This document shows positions 34,650 through 46,519 of a DNA stretch of 64,000 bases, one piece after another. Source of the stretch: Sambucus nigra (lineage: Eukaryota > Streptophyta > Magnoliopsida > Dipsacales > Adoxaceae). Position 1 is the first letter of the stretch, and each line of letters begins with the position of its first letter. Made by a program: the position numbers and the translations under genes. The notes below the pieces were generated by a model that saw only the letters and a list, made by a program, of their open reading frames with translations, searched no databases and had not been told where the DNA came from. The DNA lies in the NCBI GenBank assembly GCA_949130495.1, contig OX422219.1, forward strand, positions 263,733,111 to 263,797,110, given 5' to 3'.

Positions 34650-35085
34650 AGATAGGCAAGGAAATTGATCTGAATTGTCCTCTTTAAGTTAGAGTTGATT
34701 GCTGAGCTTAAGGTTGCTAGGGCATCAGCATGGCTGTTATATCCCCTGGGAAACCGCTGGACGCTAATGTGCTCAAAGTTGGCCATCAATCCTTTCACAG
34801 TGGCGAGATAGGCTGCCATCCTCTCATCTCTTGCGTTGAAATCGCCACTTATCTGGTTAAAGACCAACTGTGAGTCGTCGAAAACTTGTAGTCACTTTGC
34901 TCTGAGCATTTGCGCCTTTTGTAGGCCCGCGATCAGTGCCTCATACTCTGCTGCATTATTGGAGGCTTCAAATCCAAGCCTGATTCCTTGCTCGAGTATT
35001 ACATCTTTGGGAGTTACCAGCACGATGCCTACTCCTGCCCCTCTAGAATTGGAGGCTCCATCAATGTATAGTCTCTAGATGCTTG
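34650..35085 (-). pseudogene. Second, archaeal-type RNase H of the Tat element
   Basis: Separate RNase H lying after the normal RT-RNase H module. Motifs read on the minus strand are LYIDGAS (about 35065), AAEYEALIAGL (about 34940), DDSQLVFNQISG (about 34870) and HADALATL (about 34725), which supply the four acidic catalytic residues. A stop at about 34895 breaks the frame. A duplicated, archaeal-like RNase H is a known property of the Tat lineage and clinches the clade. Confidence 0.85.
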
Positions 35086-35179
35086 ACATTAGAGGAACTT
35101 CATTCTGATGACTAGTCTGGGGCTGGTCCCAATGTTATTCTCCTATAAACTCGATGAGGACCTACCCTTTGATGGCAGT

Positions 35180-36443
35180 CCTTGGCTGGAACTGAATGTC
35201 AGATCGCTCGAGCTCGACCGACCACTTTGACAGTCTACCTAAAAGGTCTACTTTCCTCAGGACTGCTTTAAGAGGGTGGCATGTAAGTACGGTGATGGAG
35301 TGGGCTTTGAAATAGTGTTTTACTTTTCTCGAGGCTACCACTAGTGCAAAGGCGAGATTTTCTAGTGGTAGGTATCATTGTTCGGCGTCCAAAATAGTCT
35401 TGCTTGCGTAATAGACTGGGTAATGGATCTCCTTTTTCTCGTATACCAGTGCAAAACTTACAGCATGACTAGATACTGCAAGGTAAAGGTATAGAGAATC
35501 ATTCTCCTAAGGGATTACGAGCAAAGGCGATTTGCTGAGGTAAGCTTTGATCCCTTCCAACGCCCTCGAGCAATCCTTATTCCAATCCACATCCTTGCTT
35601 TTCTTCAATAACTAGAAGAACGGTTTACACATTTTGGAAGACTTTGAGATGAACCAATTAAGGGCGGCAAGCATTCCCGTGAGCTTCTACACATCTCTTA
35701 TTATTCGGGGGGCTGCACCCAGTTGATAGCATCAATCTGGTCTGGGTTGGCTTCAATACCTCTCTTACTGACCAAGTACCCAAGGAATTTTCCTAACTAG
35801 ACACCGAAGGAACACTTACTCTCGTTGAGCTTCATTCAGTACTTTCTTAGGATTTCAAAGGTCCTTGATAGGTCAGAGAGGGGGTCATCTTTGAGCCTGC
35901 TCTTGACGAGCATGTCATCGATGTAGACCTCCATAGTGCTTCCCATTTGGTCTTTAAACATCTTAGTGACCAATCACTTGTAAGTTGCTCCTGCGTTTTT
36001 TAGCCCAAAGGGTATAACCTTATAGCAATATAACCCAACTGTGGTTATAAATGTTGTTTTGTCTTGATTCGGCTCGTGTAGAGGGATCTGGTGATATTCT
36101 AAAGATGCATCCAGGAAGCTCATCCTTTCATGTGCTATCGTGGCATCCACTAGCTGATCGATCTTTGGGAGGGGAAGTTGTCTTTAGGGCATTCTTTGTT
36201 GAGATCGGTGAAGTCGATGCAGAATCTCCACTTTACGTTACTCTTGCGGATAACCACTGGGTTAGATATCCACTTTGGGAACTGGACTTCCCGTATAGAT
36301 CCTACGTCTAGTAGTTTTTCAACTTCCTTCTCCACTGCCTTAGCTTTCTTCGGAGCAGTTCGTCGAGATTTCTGTGTTATTGGCTTGAAAGTTAGATCGA
36401 CGTGCAATCGATGACAAGTGATGTTAGGATCTATCCCGGGCAT
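35180..36443 (-). pseudogene. Tat-lineage reverse transcriptase and first RNase H, decayed
   Basis: RT begins MPGIDPNITCHRLHVD (36443 downward) and continues through KWRFCIDFTDLNKECPKD (about 36205-36160) to the catalytic MEVYIDDMLVKS (about 35935-35900). The first RNase H follows with LALVVASRKVKHYFKAH and LSKWSVELERSDIQFQPR-type motifs (35370-35180). Several stops and a scrambled stretch around 36060-36150 make it non-functional. Confidence 0.88.
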
Positions 36444-36897
36444 CTCGTAAGGCTCCCATGTAAAGACATCTAAGTTACTCTAAAGGAGGGTGACCAACTC
36501 CCTTTTTTCGCGGTCGGTGAGTGAGGTTCCGATTAAGAACTATCTTTCATTCAAGCTACTATTGGCTGTGACTTCCTCCAGGTCCTCGATGACTGGTCTC
36601 CTCCACTCCTGGTCTCCCATATTTTAGTTTCTATTTGGAGGGCATTAGCCTCTCCTATTCCTCGTTCTTACTTCTAACTTCTTCAACCTTCTTCTCTTGT
36701 TTGGGACGGATGGCCACTATAAAGCACTTTCTTGTCATCATCAGTTCTCCATGGATCTCCACCGCTCCTCGTTTAGTCACACATTTGAGATTCTGATGGT
36801 AGGTAGATGGGACGGCCTTCATCGCGTGCAGCCATCATCTACCGAGGATTACTTGGTAGGGTGAATCAATATCGACCATGATAAATTCGAAAAAAAT

Positions 36898-37395
36898 TTA
36901 GATGTTTCCTTCCCTTACTGGCAGGACAATCTTACCCAAGGGGATGGTTATTTTTCCAGCGAAGCCAACTAAAGGAACAATGGCTTCCTTTAGGTCAGAG
37001 ACACTTAATTTCAACTTCCTGAATAGGTTGAGATACATTACTTCGGATGAGGTACCTTGGTCGATGATCAACCTGTCGACGTCATAGTTAGTTATCCTGA
37101 GTGTGATGATTAGCGTATCATGATGTGGGGCCCTCAATCCCACCATCCTCATCTGTAAACACAATATGCATGTTGTAATTGACATCTTCTGCTCATCGAC
37201 GCTTCCCAACTTGCATTTTTGTTGAGGTCGGAAGCCCCATGAATTACTGTAAACTCATGGTCGATGTCTTTCTCGAGCACGTTATCAGGACTTTGATCTC
37301 CATTGGCATCTACCTTCTCTGCCTTTTTCTCCACGAATTCACTCAAGTGTCCAGCTTGAGCTAACTCTTCAAGGTGGGACTTTAGGGCTTTGCAG
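36898..37395 (-). pseudogene. Tat-lineage protease and gag C-terminus, truncated
   Basis: The open segment 37209-36898 has the retropepsin-like motif LIIDQGTSSEVMY (about 37070-37035). The expected Asp-Asn/Ser-Gly is Asp-Gln-Gly here, so activity is doubtful. Upstream, 37346-37149 holds the gag tail, with an SEFV start and an IHGAS motif typical for this position in Tat elements. The rest of gag and the 5' LTR are removed at 37395, where the Tekay-2 LTR begins. Confidence 0.75.
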
Positions 37396-40300
37396 TGTAA
37401 TACCCCGTATTTTTATGCTATACTAATTTGGGGATTTATTAAATTTAATGTGAGTTAATTATTTAATAAAAATCCGGAAATTAATTATGTTATAATTATT
37501 AACGTGACGAGAGTTAGTAATTATCGAAAATTAATTATGTTATAATTATTAACGTGACGAGAGTTAGTAATTATGGGAAATTTGTTGAATATTACTAATG
37601 AGCAAAGTAATATGTAATATTGGTTATATTTAATGTCACGAGTGAATAAAATGACAATTTTGGAAATTTGAGTCGGGACGCACCCGTGTCGCGTCGGGAC
37701 TAAACATTGTTAAATAAAAGTGAATATTTTATAAGTCGTTCGTATGGTCATTTTGAGTGCGCCAACGCGTCCGGAAGGGTCGAGATAGTCGGAAAAGTGT
37801 ACCCGGAGGTTTAGTTTGGGTCTCGGGGTGTTTTTAGGCCTAATTGGTACCCCGGGAGGGCGTTTTGGACATTTCACATTTTTGGGTAATTAAACCCACG
37901 AAAATCAGTAATCTATATCAGCCATTTAGGTTAGTCAGCTAGGGTTAGAAAACTCAAACACAAGAACGGCCATAGGAGAGGAAGGAGAGAGCTCTCAAGG
38001 AAACTTCAAGGCCCAAAATCCATTCGTTTGCACCGCCACCGCCACCGCCACCACTACCAACGCGTAGATCGCGCAACGGGCGACGCAACCACACCAAAAT
38101 CATCTGCAAATCATAACACCAAAAATCCCAGGCAAGTGTTTATCTTGCTTATTTCGTTGGTGCATCTTTCATATTAGTGTAGGAGTAATTAGAATGAGTT
38201 TTTATGGAAGAAACCTAAGATATGAGTTAGGAAATTGCATGTAGTGATGAATAAATTGATAATTCTGGAAACCCTTGCCATGTAGAGGAATTACCCACGA
38301 AATTATGATGTTTACAAGAAGGAAATTTCTGGAAATACTTGTTAGAACCATGTTTAAGAGAATTCTAGGGTTCTTGATAATTATAATAAATTTTGGTTGG
38401 TTAATCCATGTATAATGATAGAATTCCTCATGCTTCACGTTGGAAATACCTAGTAGGATGATATAATGTTGGTAGTACAATTTTTGAGACGTTTGGGATT
38501 GAAAAATATGGATTTAGATGAAGAAATGTGTTAGAACCCGTAACTGCAATTCTGCAGAAATCGCAATACCTGCTTGATCGATCTATCGAGCCCAGAGTTT
38601 CGATCGATCGAAGGTTCGATGGATCGAGCCCCAGACATCGATCGATCGACCCCTCCTGGCAGACTCCTATTTCCCTTTTTAAATGAGTTAAATTCAATTT
38701 ATCGTGAGATAATTCTTGGACACCCTTAATAAAATGTTTTGGGAGTTTGGAAGACCAATAGGGTATATGAATAATGTTGGGGCCTTTAATGTGAGACGAG
38801 AATTGTACTTTTGGGATAATTACATAAAGGAACAATGAAACTACGTATATAAAGTGAGAGATTACGTCAAATAGTTACGATAGAGAATAGGTGAATACCT
38901 ACTGAATTTTATAATTGGGAGGATAAAGCCATGAGAGTTATGTGGTAAGTTGGAATAATATCGAATCAAGGTTAGAAACGAACCGTTTTATGTGTTTACT
39001 AAAAATGTGAAATTAAGGATAAGAGTCGTAACTATGGGATTTGAAATATACCTAATATTGATATGGTAATATTAGTATAGTTATATGATTGTGTATGAAT
39101 ATGCTATCTGTGTGTGAAAATCATTCCCACGCTACTTGCTATCCCTGAGGTTACCGTGGGACAGTCTTATCTCGATGGGACCTTTATGGGGGATATTGAC
39201 TTGTACCCTAGAAGATAGATATCCTTGGTACAGGCTATCGATGTGATAGTTCAGACGGTCCTAAGAGACGCAGGCATGTGCCATCCTCTTAGAGACTTGG
39301 AATCTATGTTTCGCCTCAATATTGTTTGTGTGTGTATGTTAATACAATTCGAGAGTGATTCCGAGTGTATTCCCCTTAATATGAGTGATATGGGGCTTTG
39401 GATAGTAGAGTATGCCCGCACCATAGTTTATTTGGGGTGCTATTATAATATATATATTATACGAGTAGTTAATATATATATGAAATTCTGGAATTTGGAA
39501 CTGCCTACTGTGATTTTGTAAGTAGGACATGGTTGATGACTCAAATTATAAATACTTGTTTTGAGAAAGTATAATATGACACTGGAAAACTTTATTGATA
39601 AAGTTAAAATGAGAACTGTGGTTACAAATTGAAATCTTACGTTTTAAATAATTTTCTTGTTCAGTTTTAAATCTTATGAATAACCTAAGATAAGATGAAT
39701 CGTCGGGGGAGATTAGTGTGGTATATGATAAATAATCCGTTGGGAAGGTTAGTACGATAGGCGTGCACATTATAAGAGAGGTGAGAATTTCTCAAGAGAG
39801 TGTCGCACTAATATGTTGTTGCATTGACCTGTATCAATTTAAATACTTGCTAAACAAATTTTAAATCATATACACTATCGGGCTCTGACCCGTTTCCGTT
39901 TCTCTCTCTCTCTCTCTTGTATATATATGTATGTACTACAGGTGCCCAGCCACAGGGGCGTCTTGCTTAGGATCCCTTGGAAGGAACGTGTTGCAGCTTA
40001 GGTGGGAGTTGCAAGCCACTTGCTTAGGTGATTTCATTTACTTGATTCCATTCCTATGATTCTCAGTTACTGGGGCATGTGTCGCCCTTTCCACTATTTA
40101 TCTGTTTTGTTGGGACATTTATATTTCAGTTAGTTCTCGTACTGTTACTTTGGAATTTATTCAGCATGTATGTTTTACATTAAGTTTTAAATGTTGAGAT
40201 TTTGGATGTTGAATGTTTAAAGTAATTGGATTATGTTCCAGGATAATTGTTGTATGATTCTTACTTATTGTAATTGTTGTTACTAATTAAATAAATAATT

Positions 40301-40487
40301 TTTCTTTAAAAATAAAATTGTTTAGTAATGTTGTAAATGGTTTTGACACTTAGCTTAATTAATTAGGGTGTTAATTTGGAAAAATTTATTTTCACGACAG
40401 TGATGCTAAGAATGAACCAACAGTTCACCTTGATTTTAATTTAATAAAGGAGTGATCGCCCGGTATTTAATTAGGCGGGGTGTCACA
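37396..40487 (+). repeat. 5' LTR of Tekay-2
   Basis: Runs from TGTAATACCCC to GGTGTCACA, 3092 bp. It is closer to the Tekay-3 LTR than to Tekay-1 (shared cgtccggaagggtcg, the gaacggccat region, and the tail). It carries a 50-bp tandem duplication near 37479-37576 (ttaattatgttataatta... repeated) and a CT run before the TATG tract at 39902. Confidence 0.93.
38574..38652. repeat. TCGATCGATCGA palindrome cluster in the Tekay-2 LTR
   Basis: Four words (cgatcgatctatcgag, cgatcgatcgaagg, tcgatggatcgagcc, tcgatcgatcgaccc) in 80 bp, two of them mutated, at the same LTR position as in the other Tekay copies. Confidence 0.85.
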
Positions 40488-40489
40488 GG

Positions 40490-40500
40490 TGGTATCAGAA
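40490..40500 (+). other. Primer binding site of Tekay-2
   Basis: TGGTATCAGAA, one mismatch from the initiator tRNA-Met site, two bases after the LTR. Confidence 0.85.
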
Positions 40501-40678
40501 CATCAGGTTCTAGTGTCCTTTAGGATCTGTACGGCTTATTATGCTTTCAGCGTTGCTTTCTTTGATATAGAGCCCTAAATATTAGGAATGTTGTGTTCAT
40601 CTCTATACATTGGGAATTCGTGCTTCTGCGATTTTTTATACGAATGATGAACTCATCCAAATTTACTTAAATTTTCAG

Positions 40679-40785
40679 ATGGATCGTCGAGAAGAACTAG
40701 CTAAAACGGTTGGGGGAGGCAACGAGCAAAATCGACTCACACCTCGGGTGTCCCCAGAGAGAATATCAACCATAGAGTTAGCAGG
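40679..40785 (+). pseudogene. gag: Tekay-2 gag, first 35 codons only
   Basis: ATG directly after aaattttcag, reading MDRREELAKTVGGGNEQN and onward to about 40785. Codon 4 is CGA (Arg) here but TGA in Tekay-3, so this copy shows the undamaged start. Homology stops at about 40785, where minus-strand copia sequence is joined; capsid, protease and most of RT are missing. Confidence 0.85.
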
Positions 40786-42400
40786 TAAGAGCCAATGTGA
40801 CCACAAGTCTAATTGTGGGTTGTTTCACAACTGGACTAAAAGTCTCAAAGTAGTCCAGATGCTCAGTTTGGTGGAACCCCTTTGCTACCAGTCTAGACTT
40901 ATATCTGGCTATTGAACCATCTGCCTTTTCTTGGATTTTAAACACCCATTTGCATCCAATTAAAGATTTACCAGTAGGAAGAGGGGTTAGGGACCAAGTA
41001 TGTTGATCAAGAAGAGCATTATACTCCTCAGACATAGCCTTCCTCAAAACCTTTGATGTGTTGTCTTGTTTAAAGGTAGTTGGTTCAGTGGTAAGATGGT
41101 TTGGCAAGTTAGAGAGGGTGGCTGAGTTTGCAGTAAGTGGAAAATGAAGTTTAGGTTTAGTAATACCAAATTTAAGTTTGGTGATCATGGGATGGCTAGT
41201 AAGAATTACAGGGCAAGAAGAGGAAGAGGTGGAGGAAGAATTTGAAGATGATGAGATTTCAGTGGGAGTAACAAAGGAAGAAAGTATGGAATAAGAGGGA
41301 GAGGAAGGAGGGGAAAAAGGTGGGAATTGGGATGAAGGAAAAAAAGGTTCATATAGAGAAGTTGATGGGGAGTTAAATGAGGTAGGTCGGGAGGAGAATG
41401 AGGGAGTAGTGGAGAATTTAGATGAGAATGGAAATTCATTTTCAAGAAATTGAACATGTCTAGAGATAAATACTTGGCCAGTAGACACTTCAAGACATTT
41501 GTATCCCTTGGAATCAGCAGCATACCCAATAAACACACATGGCCTGGATTTTAATTGGAGTTTAGAGGATCTATAAAGTAGGAGCCATGGGTAACAACAA
41601 CACCCAAAGACCATGAGGTGAGAGTAGTCAGGAGAAAGATGATATAGTTTCTCAAAAGGGGAGAGAAACTAAAGGGGTGCACAAGGTAACCTATTAATCA
41701 GGTAAGTGGCAGTGAGAAGAGCATTGGGCCAATATGTGGAGGGCATCGAAGAGTGATTCAATATGGTAAGAGTGGTCTCCACTAGGTGTTTGTGTTTTCT
41801 TTCACTGACACCATTTTGTTCTGGTGTATAGGGGCAAGAGGTTTGGTGTTGGATGCCATGGGTGGAGAGATAGGTGTTAAAGGGAAAGTTTACATATTCT
41901 GTCCCATTATCTGTCCTTAGGATATGAATTTTAGTGGAAAACTGGTTTTCTACCATGGTTTTAAAATGGACAAAAGTGGAGTAGCTTTAAATTTTGCTTT
42001 GAGGGGATACAACCATGTAAATCTGGAAAAATCATTAATGAAAAGCACATAGAATCTATACCCTGACATGGAAGTGGAGGAGGTGGGTCCCCACACATCA
42101 CTATGGATAAGAGAGATTGGTTGATGCGTAGAAGTGGTAGAGATATAAAAAGGAAGTTTATGACTCTTTGAGGCAAGGCAGAGGTGACATGGAGATAGGT
42201 TGTTAGGAGAGCAAGAAACATTGAATTTAGAGTGCAAAATTTGCATTATTTTAGGGGCAGGATGACCTAAACGACAATGCCACTGATCTGAAGTAATTGT
42301 GTGTAGAGCAGTAGATGTAGGCGGTGAAGGAGAAACATTATGAGAAGAGGGAAACATATAATGGCCATTTAGAGAGGGACCTTTCAAGAGAGTTTTACCA
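40786..42400 (-). pseudogene. Copia integrase and start of reverse transcriptase
   Basis: Integrase zinc finger (WHCRLGHP...CHLCLASK) and the beginning of the catalytic core (LIHSDVWGP; 42387-41950) come first. Next is the core's second half (RTDNGTEYVN with Asp, then SCPYTPEQNGVSERKHKH with Glu; 41956-41669). Then come the integrase C-terminus (CVFIGYA) and a Ser/Pro/Thr-rich linker. The first RT motifs follow (WVFKIQEKADGSIARYKSRLV region and FSPVVKQPTIRLVVTLAL), where it is truncated. A frameshift near 41955 and a stop near 41670 split it; the last 278 codons are open. Confidence 0.9.
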
Positions 42401-42411
42401 GTAGTTTTATC

Positions 42412-43055
42412 TTAGATCACAAATCCTTGAGAGTCAAAGATAATTTGGCAGTTGTTATCTTTTGCTAGTTGGTAGACAAATAGTAAGTTATGACTCAATT
42501 GGGGAACATGGAGTATTTTGGAAAGTATAAGAGGGTGAGAGGAGGTGGATAATAGTCCATCACCAGTATGGGATATTGGAAGTACTGAGCCATTTGCCAC
42601 AGAGACTGAGTTAGTGCCTTGATACTTTGAAGGGTGATGAAGAGTAGTAGGATTATTGGTGAGATGGGTGGTAGCACCAGTATCAAAGATCCAAGAATTT
42701 GAGGGTGTGGTGGATGTGGTGGTAAAGAAGGCATGAAGATTATTGGGATCTGAAGAGGAATCCCCATACCATTATTCTTGAGATGGAGGAGTAGGATGGG
42801 GGGTGGATAAACATAAGGATAGGGGTAAGAATAGGGAGAAGAAGCAGTGTGAGGTAGAATTGGGGAGGAATTGGGAAAGGTTGAAGGTGGAGAGGAGTGA
42901 AATGATGGTGATGGATTAGTAAAATGTGCAGTTAGAGGATAGGTGTTGTGTTTGTATTAGCATTAGAGGTTTGGAAGGAAGAATTATACCTGTGATAGCA
43001 TTATGATGCACTGTGATTTCCTTTACCACAGATCTGACAGAAGACTTTAAAATGG
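42412..43055 (-). pseudogene. Copia Gag end and aspartic protease
   Basis: A CCHC knuckle (CQICGKGNH..., about 43045-43000, followed by a stop one codon before its final Cys) is followed by a Pro/Asn/Ser-rich linker. The protease motif SWIFDTGATTHLTNNP (about 42690-42645) keeps its Asp-Thr-Gly. ANGSVLPI and LHVPQLSHNLLFV are the conserved sequences between protease and integrase in copia. Confidence 0.85.
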
Positions 43056-43925
43056 TTATTCCGGCCATTTGTTCTCCCCCCCTCTTGTGTTCCTATTGTG
43101 ACCCCCTCTAAAACCCGTTTGATTATATTGACATGAAGAAGTGTTGTTTGTAGGAAATGGTTGTTGGTGCTGAAATAAGGGATTAGGAAGAATGATAAAT
43201 GAAGATCTAGAAGAAGGCATTTGTGAAGAAGCTGATGAAGAGGAGGTGTTTTCCGGTCCAGTCTTGCTTATTACAGAGAGAGATAAAAGTTTATCCCCCA
43301 ACTATGTTGATGTCTTTTCTCGATTCTGGTGAGCTTCCTCTGATCGAAGAAGGGACTCCAGATCTTGAAAATATATCATTTGTGTTATTGTTCGCAGAGT
43401 AGTCTTTAGATAGGAGTAATCTGGAGATAATCCATTGATTGTATATAGGACTAAATCATCATCATCAACAGGGGATCCAATTGTTGCTAATTTGTCAGCC
43501 CATTCTTTGATATGATCAATGTAGGCATCCATTGATTGTTGTGCTTTGTTGGCATTAAGAAGTTGTAATTTTAACTCATGAACATGAGCTTTTGAAGAAG
43601 ACACATATCGCTTGGTTAGGTATTCCCAGATTTCAGAGGAGTACTCGAATCAAAAAATTTGAGGAAGAATGGATGGTGTGATTAGAGCATTAAGACAACT
43701 TACTAATTGACGATCTATATCGATCCATTTTGTATATTCTGGATTTGCAGTTTTATTTCCAGATGAATCTGAGATTTCTGGTGAAGGCATCTTGATTGAG
43801 CCATCGATGTAACCTAGAAGACGATTTGCTCGAAGGGCATTCTTAATCTGAGATTGCCAAATTATGTAATTTGTGGAATCAAGATGAATTGTTACCAGAG
43901 AAGAGATATTTGACACGAAGAACAC
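43056..43925 (-). pseudogene. gag: Copia Gag (N-terminal and UBN2 domains)
   Basis: Open segment 43925-43650 has the N-terminal Retrotran_gag_3-like motif (LDSTNYIIWQSQIKNAL...RLLGYIDGS). Then 43604-43302 carries the UBN2 core (LKLQLLNANKAQQSMDAYI...LATIGSPVDDDDLVLYTINGL). Then 43301-43056 is a Ser/Asn-rich linker to the knuckle. Stops at about 43650 and 43302 separate otherwise contiguous frames, so damage is light. Confidence 0.88.
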
Positions 43926-44065
43926 TAGATTTGCAGGTTACCCTAGAGATGGCACCATTGTTGTTTGAAGAAGAAGTTGAATGAAGAAGATTGGAGAATA
44001 TTAATGAAGATAATTAAGGAAGAAGATGAATTAAGAAGACGAAAGTTCAAGGAGCAAGATCTTTG

Positions 44066-44077
44066 GCTCTGATACCA
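44066..44077 (-). other. Primer binding site of the short-LTR copia
   Basis: The plus strand reads gctctgatacca, the complement of TGGTATCAGAGC, directly abutting the LTR. Confidence 0.9.
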
Positions 44078-44334
44078 TGAAGAATTTCATGTCTCATAAA
44101 TCAAGAATCAGAAAGAGAAAGTGAGCTATAGAAAAGAGAGAGAAGCTTTCTTCATTGATTTCATTCGATGCTAATTATAGGTTTATATAGAAATCAACTA
44201 GAGAATAGAAGTCGGTTATAACAGATCAGTTACAATAAAAAACTGACTTTTACAATTACAGCTATTAAGAGTTTAGAAGTAACAACTCAATTGAGCTATT
44301 GTAGAGAAGCGTACAATAGTCTTCACATTTAACA
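44078..44334 (-). repeat. 5' LTR of the short-LTR copia (257 bp)
   Basis: On the minus strand it begins TGTTAAATGTGAAG and ends ATGAAATTCTTCA. A TATA-like stretch lies near 44190 (ggtttatatagaaat). Confidence 0.82.
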
Positions 44335-45766
44335 AAAGCAAAACTCACAACCTGGGACTATGGAGTCCAAATGACCTGTGTCAATTAAAATCCCAACTCA
44401 CAAAGAAAAATATTACACACAAGTTCGTATTAAACCTCCATGGTAATCGAGGCAGCTCGCCTGCTAAGGTACCTCGGAGATCAAGGCCAAAAATTGAGGT
44501 TGTTCCGAGAGCATGACCACTCGATGATGTTCGAATTTCCTCGACAAGGTTATGGAGATACCTCATATGTACCTGTTCGTAGGCCATGAGGTGTTCGGAG
44601 TTCTAGTTGGTCGGCGAGATTTTGAACTGGATCGGAGGTAGTTTATTTGAGGATCGGAGGTCAAGCCTCCTCGGATGTCAAGATCCTCGGAGATTTGGGG
44701 GTGCCAGTTTGACAAAAGGGGATAGTTGTTCGATGGTTTCCCCGGGGTTGTTCAGAAATCAAAGTGCCTCGATCCAAGGTTGTTCGGGTTGATACTCTGA
44801 GTTATTTGATCTAGTTCCTCAAAATGGTCATCTAAAGGAAGATGGAATAAATCCTACTTCGTAAGTTTTTTTTTTTTATTTCCAACTTTTCCTTAATGGC
44901 TCGCACAAGGTTGGTCAGAAGCAGGTTTAGATTTGGGTCGTATTATCAACTAGGTTGTTCCCACATGGCATCGTGGTTCATACGCTGTTGTCTGGTTTTG
45001 TGCTGCGATCCCATTGTAAAAAAATGTGGTTTAATTCATACCCACTTGGGAGTTTAGGTATAGATAATCCTATGGGGAAATTGGCGAGATCCCGTCGGCG
45101 AGTTGGCCGTCAGCCAATAAACACGGGACTAGAATATAAGAAGTATATAAAGCGCGTGGCCCATGTTTCAAAATCTGACTGTAATCTTAGAAAAAGATCT
45201 CTACTATATTTTTAAACTATTATTTTTCACATTTGTACCGTTGATGCATGTAAGCGGTCATATAATTTGTGGGTCAAAATCAATTTGCATAAGAGATCTT
45301 TTACTTTTGGCTCTAATAAAGGTACCATATTTTTTAAAGACGCTAAATAGGCTTACTGACACACGCAAGCTATTAAAATCTGTTCAAATTTATTCGTGGG
45401 CTACACACAATTAGATAATATATCTTGTAATCAATAATTATAGCTAATAAAAAACTTTTAATTAAACTAATGTTGAAAATCAACAACGATAATCTTTTCT
45501 TCAACAGAATCATTCATGCGTATATTTTTTTTTTCATCTGAATATTTCAAATATTTTGATTGAAGATAAATGTCAACAGATTCCATCTGTATTCTAACAG
45601 ATATGATTTGTATTTTAATCTTAAAATGGATATATAAGATATCTTAACAAAGCAAACAATAGTATAAAAATAATAATACTTATCTTTGTTGAAGAAAAGT
45701 GTTCCACCGCCACCGAATTCTCTGTCTGTGAACACGAGACATTACGCAATCAAAATCACGAATACC
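44335..45766 (-). other. Unassigned region; probably leader/internal part of gypsy element E
   Basis: It lies between the outer edge of the copia LTR (44334) and the primer site of element E (45767), so it should be the 5' internal part of E read on the minus strand. No gag or pol motif is seen. It contains repeated tcggag/ctcgga words at 44465-44770 and an agtatataaagcgcg sequence at 45143. Confidence 0.4.
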
Positions 45767-45784
45767 TCCCCAGCAGAGTCGCCA
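45767..45784 (-). other. Primer binding site of gypsy element E
   Basis: The plus strand reads tccccagcagagtcgcca; its complement, TGGCGACTCTGCTGGGGA, is a primer-site type used by plant Tat/Athila-like gypsy elements. It is two bases from the LTR. Confidence 0.8.
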
Positions 45785-45786
45785 AA

Positions 45787-46519
45787 TGTAAGATGTGAGT
45801 GCAGATTAGAGGAGGCACCACATCAAGCATGTTTTAGACTTGAGCAACGTGGTTACGCTTACGTATCCGTCTTTGCGAAATCAAAGTCTGCGTAATTCGT
45901 GGGTTCGTACGATACGCCGGAGAGAGCTCAATTTTGGTATTTTTGGTGCGTGGGGGGTGCCTATTCCGGTGAGCCGCCTCTGAATGCCCAGTATTAGTAG
46001 TTTTGGTGTGTGGGGGTGCCGAATTCGGTTATCCGCCTCTCAAATGCCCATATATCGTATAATGAGAGTATAAAAATCCGCTCGTCACTATCAAACCCGT
46101 GACGGAGCTCCAAAGGTGCGTGGAAGAGAAGAGCTATATTTTCTCTCCTTGCTTCCCCCCCAAGACCATCATCCATCAAATGAGGGAGGAGACTCTCTTT
46201 TATAGAAAAAGTGCCCCAAGTGGGCTTGACACATGTCATGTTCTCTATGGAAACAAGTGTCCAATATTTATGGTGCCACTTATCACAATATATGTGGTGG
46301 CATATCAAATATTTAATTAAATCATTACTAGAGTATTGTCTAGTGTATTTATTAAATACGGAATATACGCAATATATTAAATTGCGCATAATAATATCTA
46401 AGCCTGTGTAGGGCTTGAATTGTGATAAAAACTTGATAAATAATAAATCAATATTTAATCAAATATGCAGGTTAATTTATTAGAGTGTTGGTTGTTAATC
46501 CATTTAACCCCACTCTACA
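45787..46519 (-). repeat. 5' LTR of gypsy element E (733 bp)
   Basis: Bounded by tgtaagatg and ctctaca; on the minus strand it starts TGTAGAGTGGGG. Its outer edge meets Tekay-2 RT sequence at 46520. It contains a 60-bp tandem pair at 45941-46056. Confidence 0.78.
45941..46056. repeat. 60-bp tandem pair in LTR E
   Basis: Two units starting ttttggtgcg / ttttggtgtg and sharing tgggggtgcc, the ccgcctct word and aatgccca. Confidence 0.8.

Larger units (their letters stand above)
40786..44334 (-). mobile_element. 5' two thirds of a short-LTR Ty1/copia element
   Basis: Minus-strand order 5' to 3': 257-bp LTR, primer site, gag, protease, integrase, start of RT. The order with integrase before RT is Ty1/copia. 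It is truncated inside RT at about 40786, where it abuts Tekay-2 gag. The short LTR suits an Ale/Retrofit-like or Ivana-like lineage, but the clade is uncertain. Confidence 0.85.

Noticed and set aside
44955..45215. An 86-codon plus-strand frame with an Arg/Lys-rich centre, considered as a host gene exon.
   Set aside because: No recognisable motif or splice context, and it lies inside a retroelement-derived block.
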